DNA of 64,000 nucleotides, taken from NCBI RefSeq assembly GCF_900188205.1, contig NZ_FZOH01000003.1, positions 456,539 through 520,538 of the forward strand. The letters run 5' to 3'. Positions 45,610 to 53,757 of this stretch are shown here, one piece after another. This stretch comes from Geodermatophilus saharensis (GTDB taxonomy: Bacteria; Actinomycetota; Actinomycetes; Mycobacteriales; Geodermatophilaceae). Position 1 is the first letter of the stretch, and every line of letters begins with the position of its first letter. The translations under genes were made by a program, and so were the position numbers. Below the pieces are notes generated by a model. The model was given only the letters and a program-made list of their open reading frames with translations. It was not told the DNA's origin and did no database searches.

Positions 45610-46476
45610 GTGGACGGGTTGACCCAGTCGCACACCGGCCGGAGCGGCTTCCCGCCCGCCTACCTGGACCGGGTGGGTTCCTCGTTCACCGACTTCCTCG
45701 CCCAGGCCGCCCCCGACCTGCTGCCCGGCAAGCGGCCCCTGCCCACCGTCAACGCCGGCGACCTGACCCCGCACGGCACCACGATCGTGGCGGTCACCTA
45801 CGCCGACGGCGTCCTCATGGGCGGCGACCGGCGCGCCACGATGGGCAACCTGATCTCCAGCCGCGACATCGAGAAGGTGTACCCGGCCGACACCTGGTCG
45901 GTCATCGGCATCGCCGGTGCGGCGGGCATCGCCATCGAGATGGTGAAGCTCTACCAGGTCGAGCTCGAGCACTACGAGAAGATCGAGGGCCTGACGCTCA
46001 GCCTCGACGGCAAGGCCAACCGGCTGGCGCAGATGATCCGCGGCAACCTCGGCGCCGCGCTGCAGGGCCTCGCCGTCGTCCCGCTGTTCGCCGGCTACGA
46101 CCTCGACGCCGCGGAGGGCGCCAGCCCGGGCCGGATCTTCAGCTACGACGTCACCGGCGGGAACTACGAGGAGCGCGGCTACGCCGCCGTCGGCTCGGGG
46201 TCGCTGTTCGCCAAGAACTCGCTGAAGAAGACGTGGCGGTCCGGCCTCGACGGCGGCGCCGCCACCCGCACCGTGGTCGAGGCGCTCTACGACGCCGCCG
46301 ACGACGACTCCGCCACCGGCGGACCCGACCCGGTGCGGCGGCTGTACCCGATCGTCTACCGCGTCGACGCCGAGGGTGCGGTGCGGCTGACCGACGCCGA
46401 GGTGGCCGAGGTCGCCGACACCATCATCACCGAGCGTGCCGCCGCCGACCGCGAGAACGTCGACCGGGGGGCCTGA
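45610..46476 (+). CDS. prcB: 20S proteasome beta subunit
   Basis: Catalytic subunit of the actinobacterial core proteasome. The 288-residue precursor has a propeptide of 56 residues that ends ...LTPHG, and autocleavage before Thr57 exposes the nucleophile ([21 protein letters not shown]). Conserved active-site partners follow in GDRRA and the later YAAVGSGS region. It assembles as the two inner rings between PrcA rings. The GTG at 45610 directly abuts the GGAGAGG purine tract, so the TTG at 45619 is an alternative start that would shorten only the propeptide. Five bases separate it from prcA. Confidence 0.97.
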   Translation: MDGLTQSHTGRSGFPPAYLDRVGSSFTDFLAQAAPDLLPGKRPLPTVNAGDLTPHGTTIVAVTYADGVLMGGDRRATMGNLISSRDIEKVYPADTWSVIGIAGAAGIAIEMVKLYQVELEHYEKIEGLTLSLDGKANRLAQMIRGNLGAALQGLAVVPLFAGYDLDAAEGASPGRIFSYDVTGGNYEERGYAAVGSGSLFAKNSLKKTWRSGLDGGAATRTVVEALYDAADDDSATGGPDPVRRLYPIVYRVDAEGAVRLTDAEVAEVADTIITERAAADRENVDRGA

Positions 46477-46481
46477 ACGCC

Positions 46482-47381
46482 ATGACCATGCCGTACTACG
46501 CCTCGCCCGAGCAGCTGATGCGCGACCGCTCGGAGTACGCCCGCAAGGGCATCTCCCGCGGTCGCAGCGTCGCCGTCCTCACCTACGCCGACGGCGTCCT
46601 GTTCATCGCCGAGAACCCCAGCTCCACGCTGCACAAGGTCGGGGAGATCTACGACCGGATCGGCTTCGCCGCCGTCGGCCGCTACAGCGAGTTCGAGAGC
46701 CTGCGCGTGGCCGGCGTGCGGCTGGCCGACGTCCGCGGCTACTCGTACAACCGCCGCGACGTCACCGGCCGGGTGATCGCCAACGCCTACGCCCAGACCC
46801 TCGGTGCGATCTTCACCGAGCAGATGAAGCCCTACGAGGTCGAGCTGTGCGTCGCCGAGGTCGGCACCGACCCCGAGGCCGACCAGCTCTACCGCCTCAC
46901 CTTCGACGGCTCGGTCGTCGACGAGCCCGACTTCGTCGTCATGGGCGGGCAGGCCGAGGCGGTCACCGGCCACCTGCGGGAGAACTTCCGGCAGGGCCTG
47001 CCGCTGGGCGAGGCGCTCATGGTCGGCGTCCGGGCACTGTCGGCGGTCAGCCCGGCGATGTCGGGCGGCAACGGGTCGAGGGAGCTGCTGGCGGCCACCC
47101 AGCTGGAGGTCGCCGTCCTGGACCGGCGACGCCCCAAGCGGGCGTTCCGCCGGGTGGTGGGCGCCGCCCTGCGGTCGCTGCTGGGCGAGCGGGCCGCCGG
47201 TGACGACGCGGTCGAGGGCGCCACCCACGCGCACACCCCGAGCGCGCCGCAGCCGGGCACCCCGGCCGGTCTGGGTGACCCCGCGGCGCCGGACACCGCG
47301 GGCGGCACCGGCGGCTCGGGAGAGGGCAGCGGCCCGCAGACCGGGACGGCCGACGGCGCCGGCAGCGGCACGTCCTCCTGA
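46482..47381 (+). CDS. prcA: 20S proteasome alpha subunit
   Basis: Outer-ring subunit that gates substrate entry and binds Mpa. The 299-residue protein begins [47 protein letters not shown], the alpha-type N-terminal helix and strand, and lacks a propeptide and nucleophile Thr. After the folded domain (to about residue 230) it carries a tail of roughly 65 residues rich in Gly, Ala, Pro, Thr and Ser, longer than the tail I recall for the mycobacterial protein (about 248 residues in all). The ATG at 46482 is followed two codons later by a second possible ATG (46488). Confidence 0.96.
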   Translation: MTMPYYASPEQLMRDRSEYARKGISRGRSVAVLTYADGVLFIAENPSSTLHKVGEIYDRIGFAAVGRYSEFESLRVAGVRLADVRGYSYNRRDVTGRVIANAYAQTLGAIFTEQMKPYEVELCVAEVGTDPEADQLYRLTFDGSVVDEPDFVVMGGQAEAVTGHLRENFRQGLPLGEALMVGVRALSAVSPAMSGGNGSRELLAATQLEVAVLDRRRPKRAFRRVVGAALRSLLGERAAGDDAVEGATHAHTPSAPQPGTPAGLGDPAAPDTAGGTGGSGEGSGPQTGTADGAGSGTSS

Positions 47382-47416
47382 GGCCGCGGGAACCGGCCGG
47401 AGTCGCATCCGGCGCC

Positions 47417-47422
47417 TAGGCT
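47417..47422 (+). promoter_or_regulatory. Leaderless -10 element TAGGCT for pafA
   Basis: Six-base gap to the GTG at 47429, no ribosome site between. Confidence 0.6.
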
Positions 47423-47428
47423 CGGTCC

Positions 47429-48787
47429 GTGGACCGACGGATCTTCGGCATCGAGACCGAGTACGGCGTCACGTGCACCTTCCGGGGGCAGCGGCGGCTG
47501 TCCCCGGACGAGGTCGCCCGCTACCTGTTCCGCCGCGTCGTGTCGTGGGGGCGCAGCTCCAACGTGTTCCTCCGCAACGGCTCGCGGCTCTACCTCGACG
47601 TCGGCAGCCACCCCGAGTACGCCACCGCCGAGTGCGACGACCTGACCGAGCTCGTCGTCCACGACAAGGCCGGGGAGCGGATCCTCGAGGGCCTGCTGGT
47701 CGACGCCGAGCAGCGGCTGGCCGAGGAGGGCGTCACCGGCGACATCTACCTGTTCAAGAACAACACCGACTCGGCGGGCAACAGCTACGGCTGCCACGAG
47801 AACTACTGCGTCGGCCGGCACGGGGAGTTCTCCCGGCTGGCCGACGTGCTCATCCCGTTCCTGGTCAGCCGGCAGCTGATCGTCGGCGCGGGCAAGGTGC
47901 TGCAGACCCCGCGCGGGGCGATCTACTGCGTCAGCCAGCGCGCCGAGCACATCTGGGAGGGCGTGTCCTCGGCGACCACCCGCTCGCGGCCGATCATCAA
48001 CACCCGCGACGAGCCGCACGCCGACGCCGAGCGCTACCGGCGGCTGCACGTCATCGTCGGCGACTCCAACATGAGCGAGACGACGACGCTGCTCAAGGTC
48101 ACCATCACCGACCTGGTGCTGCGGATGATCGAGGCCGGGGTGCCGATCAGGGACATGGCGCTGGAGAACCCGATCCGCGCCATCCGCGAGATCAGTCACG
48201 ACACCACCGGACGCCGCAAGGTGCGGCTGGCCAACGGCCGGGAGATGTCGGCGCTGGAGATCCAGGCCGAGTACCACTCGCGGGCGGCGGAGTTCGTCGA
48301 CCGGGAGGGTTTCGGCCCGGTGCACCGGCAGATGCTCGAGCTGTGGGGCCGGGTGCTCAAGGCCGTCGACACCGGCGACCTCTCGCTCATCGACCGGGAG
48401 ATCGACTGGGCGATCAAGCTCTCGCTCATCGAGCGGTACCGCGCCAAGCGCGACCTGTCGCTGTCCTCCCCGCGGGTGGCGCAGATGGACCTCGCCTACC
48501 ACGACATCTCCCGCACCCGGGGGCTGTACTACCTGCTCGAACGCGCCGGGCAGGTCGAGCGGGTGGCGCACGAGCCGCGGGTGTTCGAGGCCAAGAACGT
48601 GCCGCCGCAGACCACCCGCGCCAAGCTGCGCGGGGAGTTCATCCGCCGGGCGCAGGAGAAGCGGCGGGACTTCACCGTCGACTGGGTGCACCTCAAGCTC
48701 AACGACCAGGCCCAGCGCACGGTGCTGTGCAAGGACCCGTTCAAGAGCGTCGACGAGCGGGTGGAGAAGCTCATCGCCTCCATGTGA
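47429..48787 (+). CDS. pafA: Pup-protein ligase
   Basis: Uses ATP to activate the C-terminal Glu of Pup as an acyl phosphate and forms an isopeptide bond with substrate lysines. The 452-residue protein starts [14 protein letters not shown] with E9 in the nucleotide site and carries the catalytic Asp D57 in [30 protein letters not shown] and [29 protein letters not shown] are shared with Dop. It lacks the Dop loop, which identifies it as the ligase. The C-terminal domain ([27 protein letters not shown] to the end) binds Pup. A terminator follows at once. Confidence 0.97.
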   Translation: MDRRIFGIETEYGVTCTFRGQRRLSPDEVARYLFRRVVSWGRSSNVFLRNGSRLYLDVGSHPEYATAECDDLTELVVHDKAGERILEGLLVDAEQRLAEEGVTGDIYLFKNNTDSAGNSYGCHENYCVGRHGEFSRLADVLIPFLVSRQLIVGAGKVLQTPRGAIYCVSQRAEHIWEGVSSATTRSRPIINTRDEPHADAERYRRLHVIVGDSNMSETTTLLKVTITDLVLRMIEAGVPIRDMALENPIRAIREISHDTTGRRKVRLANGREMSALEIQAEYHSRAAEFVDREGFGPVHRQMLELWGRVLKAVDTGDLSLIDREIDWAIKLSLIERYRAKRDLSLSSPRVAQMDLAYHDISRTRGLYYLLERAGQVERVAHEPRVFEAKNVPPQTTRAKLRGEFIRRAQEKRRDFTVDWVHLKLNDQAQRTVLCKDPFKSVDERVEKLIASM

Positions 48788-48795
48788 GCCCTGCG

Positions 48796-48827
48796 GACCC
48801 GCGCACTTCCGCGGAAGTGCACGGGTC
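48796..48827. terminator. Terminator between convergent pafA and DUF3866 gene
   Basis: GACCCG-C-GCACTTCC (48796-48810) pairs with GGAAGTGC-A-CGGGTC (48813-48827) with one mismatch and a tight loop. It starts nine bases after the pafA stop and overlaps the stop of the minus-strand gene. Confidence 0.65.
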
Positions 48828-49941
48828 AGTCGGGCAGCGGCACCCGCAGGGCGGCGTAGCGGCCGGCCGCGGCGGCGGCGAGGAAGTAGGCGCGCTCCTC
48901 CGGCCAGCCGCGGCCCATGGTCGACAGCGTCACCGGCGACAGCTGCAGCGCCTCGTCGAGCCCGTCGACGTCGACCCACACCACCCGGTTGCGCTCGGGC
49001 TGCCCGGCCAGGTCCTCCTCGACCTGCTGCCCGAGCTCCGAGCCCAGCCCGCGCGGGGCCACCAGCGTCACCCCGGCCAGCGCCACCCGGCCGAAGGCGG
49101 TCAGCGAGTGGTGCGACACCCCGCGGTGGCGCGGGCGCGGGTCGGCGTCGGAGATCCGCAGCGCCCCGATCGGCTCCCCGCCGAGCACGCTGACGGCGTT
49201 GCACGCCTCGCCCGCGGCCACCCCGGAGAAGCCCCACGGGGTGCCGGTGCCCAGGTTGCCCGGCCCCTGGGTGACGACGGCGACGTCGGCGCCGAGCACG
49301 TGCCGGGCGGCGAGCAGGCCGGTGTGCAGGGTGACCGCCTCGAGGTCCCCGCCGAAGGCCTGCCCGACGGTGACCACCCCGGTCAGCGACGGCGCGAGGG
49401 TGTGCAGCGTGCGGGAGAACCCGGCGACCAGCGCCCCGCCGTCGGTCATGACGTAGGCGACCTTGAGGTCGGGGTCGGTGGCGAACACCCCGATCAGCGC
49501 GGCCGGCAGCGCCGAGTGCAGGTCGGCGACGACGACCGGCATGCCGCCGAGGTCCTCGGCCTCGGCGATCGCGGCGTGGTGCTCGGTGTCCTGCTCGTCG
49601 ACGCCCTGCACGCTGACCTGCATCGGCGTGTACCGCGCCTTGACCAGGTGCCCGGGGCCGGAGGGGTCCGGCGGCAGCCGGTCGGGGACGGCGACGACGA
49701 GCGCGTACCCGCCGGTGCCCAGGCGCTGCGCCCAGGCGGTGGTGTTGAGCAGCACCTCGTCGCCGACCTCGGGGACGCCGACCAGCGACGGGTGCGCCAG
49801 CGACCGCACCGCGCCGTCCCCCGGCACCTCGACGGTGAGTTCCACCGCGTCGCGCCAGCTGCGCCCGGTCGCCGTCACCCGCCCGCGCCGCCAGCGGATG
49901 CGCTGCCCGTTGCCCTGCACGCTCGTCCCGTCGTCCCCCAC
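48826..49941 (-). CDS. DUF3866 family protein
   Basis: A 371-residue protein of a family known from actinobacterial genomes near the proteasome genes. Visible blocks are an N-terminal beta barrel-like part (GRVTATGRSWRDAVELTVEVPGDGAVRSLAHPSLVGVPEVGDEVLLNTTAWAQRLGTGGYALVVAVPDRLP), then a Rossmann-like core with VVTQGPGNLGTGTPWGFSGVAAGEACNAV and HHSLTAFGRVAL. No enzyme activity is established to my knowledge. The GTG at 49941 is chosen because a TACTCT -10 (49954 to 49949) lies seven bases upstream. It faces pafA and is divergent from pafB, so it interrupts the plus-strand run. Confidence 0.78.
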   Translation of the reverse strand: MGDDGTSVQGNGQRIRWRRGRVTATGRSWRDAVELTVEVPGDGAVRSLAHPSLVGVPEVGDEVLLNTTAWAQRLGTGGYALVVAVPDRLPPDPSGPGHLVKARYTPMQVSVQGVDEQDTEHHAAIAEAEDLGGMPVVVADLHSALPAALIGVFATDPDLKVAYVMTDGGALVAGFSRTLHTLAPSLTGVVTVGQAFGGDLEAVTLHTGLLAARHVLGADVAVVTQGPGNLGTGTPWGFSGVAAGEACNAVSVLGGEPIGALRISDADPRPRHRGVSHHSLTAFGRVALAGVTLVAPRGLGSELGQQVEEDLAGQPERNRVVWVDVDGLDEALQLSPVTLSTMGRGWPEERAYFLAAAAAGRYAALRVPLPD

Positions 49942-49948
49942 GGGGCCG

Positions 49949-49954
49949 AGAGTA
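49949..49954 (-). promoter_or_regulatory. Leaderless -10 element TACTCT for the DUF3866 gene
   Basis: Seven-base gap to the GTG at 49941 on the minus strand. It is not strictly TAGGCT-like but fits TANNNT. Confidence 0.5.
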
Positions 49955-49983
49955 GGGACCTCGCTCCCGTCCCCGCCCCCCGT

Positions 49984-50037
49984 GCCCCCCTGCAGGGGCC
50001 CGCTGCGAGCGCCCGAGCAGGCGGGGGCAGGGGGTCC
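49984..50037. repeat. Intergenic palindromic element, copy C (inverted)
   Basis: CCCCCTGC (49986-49993) pairs with GCAGGGGG (50027-50034). Read on the minus strand it begins GGACCCCCTGCCCCCGCC and closely follows copy A. It lies between divergent genes, just upstream of the pafB promoter, so here it is not a simple terminator. Confidence 0.6.
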
Positions 50038-50043
50038 TCTGTC

Positions 50044-50049
50044 TAGGCT
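50044..50049 (+). promoter_or_regulatory. Leaderless -10 element TAGGCT for pafB
   Basis: Seven-base gap to the GTG at 50057. Confidence 0.6.
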
Positions 50050-50056
50050 GGGGCCC

Positions 50057-51046
50057 GTGTCGGCGAAGCGGGCGGAGCGGCTGGTCAACCTGGTCATCGC
50101 CCTGCTCGGCACCCGCCAGTACGTGACCGCGGCCCGCATCCGCGCCACCGTCCCCGGCTACGAGCCCGACGACGGCACCGCGCGCGCCGACGAGGCGTTC
50201 AAGCGCATGTTCGAGCGGGACAAGGCCGAGCTGCGCGAGATGGGCGTGCCGCTGGAGACCGGCCGCACCAGCGTCTTCGACACCGAGGACGGCTACCGCA
50301 TCGCGCGCGCCGACTACGAGCTGCCCGAGATCACCCTCACCGGCGAGGAGGCCGCCGCCGTCGGGCTGGCGCTGCGGCTGTGGGAGTCCGCGCAGCTGGC
50401 CGGCGCGGCGCACAGCGCGCTGCTGAAGCTGCGGGCCGCCGGTCTCGACGTCGACCCCGGCCGGGCGCTGCCCATCCAGCCGCGGCTGGACTCCGACGAG
50501 CCGGCGTTCGAGCCCGCCTACGCCGCCGCCCGCGACCGCCGGGTGCTGCAGTTCGACTACCGCCGTCCCGACGAGGACACCCCCGCCCGGCGCCGGGTGC
50601 AGCCGTGGGGCGTGGTCGCCTGGCACGGCCGCTGGTACCTGGTGGGCCGCGACCTCGACCGGCAGGCGCCGCGGGTGTTCCGGCTGTCCCGGGTGGTCGG
50701 CACGCCGAGGGCGGTCGGCCCGGAGAACGCGTTCGAGCCGCCGGCCGACCTCGACCTCGCCGCGGTGGTCGCCGGGCAGGCCGGCCGCTCCGGCGGGGGA
50801 GAGGAGCACGTGGTGGTGGTGCGCGCCCGCCCGGGCACCGCGGTCGGGCTGCGCCGCGGGGCACAGCCGCTGGGCGCCGGGGAGGACGGCGAGGACCGGC
50901 TGCAGCTGCGCACCACCGAGCCGTGGCGGCTGGCCGACCAGCTGGCCGCCTACGGCCCCGACGTCGTCGTCGAGGCGCCGGCGGAGGTGCGCGCGGCGGT
51001 GGTCGAGCGGCTCACCCGGCTGGCGGCGATGGGGGAGCGCGCGTGA
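50057..51046 (+). CDS. pafB: WYL-domain transcriptional regulator PafB
   Basis: Half of the PafBC activator that drives the LexA-independent DNA-damage response in mycobacteria. The 329-residue protein has an N-terminal helix-turn-helix region (residues about 1-60: RAERLVNLVIALLGTRQYVTAARIRATVPGY, FERDKAELREMGVPLETG), a WYL domain (about 150-220: RRVQPWGVVAWHGRWYLVGRDLDRQAPRVFRLSRV) that binds single-stranded nucleic acid in the family, and a C-terminal WCX domain. The gene overlaps pafC by four bases (GTGA). It is close to pafA as in mycobacteria, although its job is DNA repair control and not pupylation. Confidence 0.93.
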   Translation: MSAKRAERLVNLVIALLGTRQYVTAARIRATVPGYEPDDGTARADEAFKRMFERDKAELREMGVPLETGRTSVFDTEDGYRIARADYELPEITLTGEEAAAVGLALRLWESAQLAGAAHSALLKLRAAGLDVDPGRALPIQPRLDSDEPAFEPAYAAARDRRVLQFDYRRPDEDTPARRRVQPWGVVAWHGRWYLVGRDLDRQAPRVFRLSRVVGTPRAVGPENAFEPPADLDLAAVVAGQAGRSGGGEEHVVVVRARPGTAVGLRRGAQPLGAGEDGEDRLQLRTTEPWRLADQLAAYGPDVVVEAPAEVRAAVVERLTRLAAMGERA

Positions 51047-52023
51047 GCACCCCGGCGACCACCGAGCGGATGACCCGGCTGCTGTCGCTGGTGCCCTACC
51101 TGACCGCGCGGCCGGAGGGCGTGCCGCTGGCGGAGGTGGCCCGTGACTTCGGCGTCCCCGAGCGGCAGCTGCGGCGCGACCTGGAGCTGCTGTGGATGTG
51201 CGGCCTGCCCGGCTACGGGCCCGGTGACCTCATCGACCTGTCCTTCGAGGGCGACCGGGTGCGGGTCACCTTCACCGCCGGCATGGTCCGCCCGCTGCGG
51301 CTGACCACCGACGAGGCCGTCGCCCTGCTGGTCGCGCTGCGCACGCTGCTGGACCTGCCGGGCCTGGCCGAGCAGGACGCGGTCAGCCGGGCGCTGGCCA
51401 AGGTGTCGGCCGCCGCCGGGCACGCCGCCGAGCGGGTGACCCCGGTGGCGCTGAGCGTCGACGCGCGCGAGCAGGCCCTGGCGGTGGTGCGGGAGGGCCT
51501 CGAGCGCGGCCGGGCGCTGCACCTGCACTACTACGTGCCCACCCGCGACGAGCGCACCGAGCGCACCGTCGACCCGATGCGGCTGCACCTGGTCGACGGG
51601 CGCTGGTACCTGGAGGCGTGGTCGCGGGAGGTGGCCGGGGTGCGGCTGTTCCGCCTCGACCGCATCGACGACGTCGAGGTGCTCGACGAGCCGGCCGCCC
51701 CGCCGCCGCAGGCCGCTCCACGCGACATCGCCTCCGGGGTCTACCAGCCGCCGCCGGACGCCCCGGTGGTGCGGCTGCGGCTGGCCCGCACCGCCCGGTG
51801 GGTCGCCGAGTACTACCCGGTCGAGGACGTCCGCGAGGTCGACGACCCGCCCGGCGGCCTGGCCGTGGCGCTGCGCACCGCCGACCTCGCCTGGGCGCGG
51901 CGGCTGGTGTCCTCCCTCGGCGGGGCCGCCGCCGTCGACGAGCCGGCCGAGCTGGCCGCGGCCGTGGCCGCCGACGCCCGCGCCGCGCTGGCCCGCTACG
52001 GGCCGGGCGACGCCGGGGCCTAG
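51043..52023 (+). CDS. pafC: WYL-domain transcriptional regulator PafC
   Basis: Partner of PafB. The 326-residue protein has a winged helix (LLSLVPYLTARPEGVPLAEVARDFGVPERQLRRDLELLWMCGLPGY), a WYL domain (TVDPMRLHLVDGRWYLEAWSREVAGVRLFRLDRI) and a WCX tail. The GTG overlaps the pafB stop. The TAG stop codon also forms the first three bases of the TAGGGT -10 element of the next gene. Confidence 0.93.
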   Translation: MSTPATTERMTRLLSLVPYLTARPEGVPLAEVARDFGVPERQLRRDLELLWMCGLPGYGPGDLIDLSFEGDRVRVTFTAGMVRPLRLTTDEAVALLVALRTLLDLPGLAEQDAVSRALAKVSAAAGHAAERVTPVALSVDAREQALAVVREGLERGRALHLHYYVPTRDERTERTVDPMRLHLVDGRWYLEAWSREVAGVRLFRLDRIDDVEVLDEPAAPPPQAAPRDIASGVYQPPPDAPVVRLRLARTARWVAEYYPVEDVREVDDPPGGLAVALRTADLAWARRLVSSLGGAAAVDEPAELAAAVAADARAALARYGPGDAGA

Positions 52024-52026
52024 GGT
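52021..52026 (+). promoter_or_regulatory. Leaderless -10 element TAGGGT overlapping the pafC stop
   Basis: Seven-base gap to the GTG at 52034. The first three bases are the pafC stop codon. Confidence 0.55.
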
Positions 52027-52033
52027 CGGCGCC

Positions 52034-52246
52034 GTGCTGATGTGGGTCGTCTGGATCGCCGTCGTCGTGCTGTCGCTGGTCGTGCTGGGCGCGATCGCCT
52101 TCGGCGTGCTCGGGGCCGGCCGCCGGCTGGCCCGCGAGCTGGCGGCCGCCGAGCAGGACGTGCGGCCCGTGCTGGAGCAGGCGCAGGCCACCGCCGCGCG
52201 GGCGGCGCAGCTGCAGGCCGGTGACCGGGGCGCCGACACGCGCTGA
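52034..52246 (+). CDS. Small single-span membrane protein
   Basis: A 70-residue protein with one N-terminal hydrophobic helix (WVVWIAVVVLSLVVLGAIAFGVL) followed by an amphipathic, coiled-coil-like cytoplasmic helix (RRLARELAAAEQDVRPVLEQAQATAARAAQLQ). The layout superficially resembles TatA/TatB, and the next gene is tatA, but the FG hinge and the Tat-type start are absent. Its function is unknown. It may act with the Tat genes or be a separate membrane adaptor. The GTG start follows a leaderless promoter. Confidence 0.7.
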   Translation: MLMWVVWIAVVVLSLVVLGAIAFGVLGAGRRLARELAAAEQDVRPVLEQAQATAARAAQLQAGDRGADTR

Positions 52247-52330
52247 CCCGGCGGCGACGACCGCCGCACGCCCCGGGAAGGGAGACCGCCGGGCGTAGCA
52301 TCGCCCTCGTCCACTCGACCTGGAGGACGC

Positions 52331-52708
52331 ATGAACCTCGGCCCGCTGGAGATCGGCCTGATCATCCTGGCCGTCCTGCTGCTGTTCGGCTACAAGAAGC
52401 TGCCCGACGCCTCCCGCTCGCTGGGCCGCTCGCTGCGCATCTTCAAGGGCGAGATGAAGGGCATGAAGGACGACGACGCCCGCCCCGCCGCGGCGCCCCT
52501 GTCGTCGTTCCCGTCGTCGCCGGCCGTGTCGTCGCCGGCCGTGTCGTCGCCGGCCGTGTCGTCGCCGGCCGTGTCGTCGCCGGTCCCGCTCGACGCCGCC
52601 GACCGCGACCGGCGGGCGCAGCTGGAGGCCGAGGCGGCCGCCGCGGAGGCACGCGCGGCCGAGCTGCGGGCGCGCGCCGCCCAGCCCGGCGCCGCCGACG
52701 CCCGCTGA
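52331..52708 (+). CDS. tatA: Sec-independent translocase component TatA
   Basis: Pore- or membrane-thinning component of the twin-arginine export system. The 125-residue protein has the TatA layout: a short N-terminal transmembrane helix ([41 protein letters not shown]) with the FGYKKLP hinge, an amphipathic helix and a long low-complexity tail. The tail contains four or five tandem SSPAV units and a coiled-coil-like Ala/Glu/Arg end, so it is longer than typical TatA. The ATG has GGAGGA upstream. tatC follows 19 bases after the stop. Confidence 0.93.
   Translation: MNLGPLEIGLIILAVLLLFGYKKLPDASRSLGRSLRIFKGEMKGMKDDDARPAAAPLSSFPSSPAVSSPAVSSPAVSSPAVSSPVPLDAADRDRRAQLEAEAAAAEARAAELRARAAQPGAADAR
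52511..52585 (+). repeat. 15-bp coding tandem repeat in tatA
   Basis: Unit GTGTCGTCGCCGGCC, three exact copies (52526-52570) plus a near copy on each side. It encodes SSPAV repeats and keeps the reading frame, so copy-number change would vary only the tail length. Confidence 0.9.
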
Positions 52709-52727
52709 CCGCCCCCGGGGCAGCGGC

Positions 52728-53672
52728 GTGAGCGGTCCCTCCCTGCGGCGTCGCCGGCGGCGGCCGCGGGACCCCGAGGCGACGATGACGCTCGTCGCCC
52801 ACCTCACCGAGCTGCGCAACCGCGTCGCCAAGGCGCTGCTGGCGCTGGCGCTGGGCACCGTCGCCGGGTTCCTCTGGTACGACCACGGGCTGCTGACCTT
52901 CCTCAGCGAGCCCTACTGCTCGCTGCCGGCCGACCTGCGCTTCCAGGGCGACGAGAACTGCCGGCTGGTGGTCCTCGACGTCTTCGGCGGCGTGCTGCTG
53001 CGGCTGAAGATCGGCCTGATCGCCGGGGCGGTGCTGTCGAGCCCGTTCTGGCTGTGGCAGCTGTGGGCGTTCATCACCCCGGGCCTCAAGCGCAACGAGA
53101 AGCGCTACGCGGTCACGTTCGTCGCCGTCTCCACGCTGCTGTTCAGCCTGGGGGCGGTGCTGGCCTACGTCACCCTCTACAAGGGGCTGGAGCTGCTGCT
53201 GCAGCTCGCCGGTGACGAGGTCGCCTTCCAGCTGACCGCCCCGGACTACCTGGGCTTCGTCATCAGCCTGCTGGTCGCCTTCGGGCTGAGCTTCGAGCTG
53301 CCGCTGATCGCCGTCGCGCTCAACCTGGTCGGGGTGCTGTCGCACGCGGCGCTGGCGCGCAGCCGGCGGTGGATCTTCTTCCTGACCATCGTCTTCGCCG
53401 CGTTCGTCACGCCCACCCAGGACCCGTTCACCATGCTGGCCATGGCGCTGCCGATGGTGCTGCTGTTCGAGCTGGCCATCCAGATCGCCCGCGTCGTGGA
53501 CAAGCGGCGGGCCCGGCGCGACGCGATCGAGCACTTCCACGGCCTGTCCGACGACGAGGCCTCCCCGCTGGACGCGACACCCACCCCGCTGGACGCGGCG
53601 CCCACCCCGCCGGACCGGCTGCTGGCCGGCGACGCCGCGCCGGCCGACGGCCCGGGTGCCCGCTCCCGCTGA
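52728..53672 (+). CDS. tatC: Sec-independent translocase component TatC
   Basis: Receptor for twin-arginine signal peptides. The 314-residue protein has six predicted transmembrane helices and the conserved LVAHLTELRNRV near the start, SSPFWLWQLWAFITPGLKRNEKR in the first cytoplasmic/periplasmic loop region, and FVTPTQDPFTMLAMALPMVLLFE in the last helices. The C-terminal tail is acidic with LDATPTPLDAAPTP repeats. The GTG at 52728 adds a basic segment (SLRRRRRRPRDPEA). An ATG at 52785 is a possible alternative start. A strong terminator follows. Confidence 0.94.
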   Translation: MSGPSLRRRRRRPRDPEATMTLVAHLTELRNRVAKALLALALGTVAGFLWYDHGLLTFLSEPYCSLPADLRFQGDENCRLVVLDVFGGVLLRLKIGLIAGAVLSSPFWLWQLWAFITPGLKRNEKRYAVTFVAVSTLLFSLGAVLAYVTLYKGLELLLQLAGDEVAFQLTAPDYLGFVISLLVAFGLSFELPLIAVALNLVGVLSHAALARSRRWIFFLTIVFAAFVTPTQDPFTMLAMALPMVLLFELAIQIARVVDKRRARRDAIEHFHGLSDDEASPLDATPTPLDAAPTPPDRLLAGDAAPADGPGARSR

Positions 53673-53708
53673 GCACCCCGCACGCACGGGCACCCGGCAC
53701 CCGCCGCA

Positions 53709-53752
53709 GACGTCCGAGGGCCCGCCGCTGCCGCGGCGGGCCCTCGGACGTC
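53709..53752. terminator. Very strong bidirectional terminator after tatC
   Basis: Perfect 20-bp arms (53709-53728 and 53733-53752) with a 4-base loop TGCC lie between tatC and the convergent FAD oxidoreductase gene. It is the longest perfect hairpin noticed in the window. Confidence 0.85.
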
Positions 53753-53757
53753 CTGGG

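Noticed and set aside
46889-50809. 1306-residue minus-strand open frame across prcA, pafA and pafB
   Set aside because: It is antisense to strongly conserved proteasome genes, contains no recognisable domain, and has the composition of a GC-rich shadow frame.
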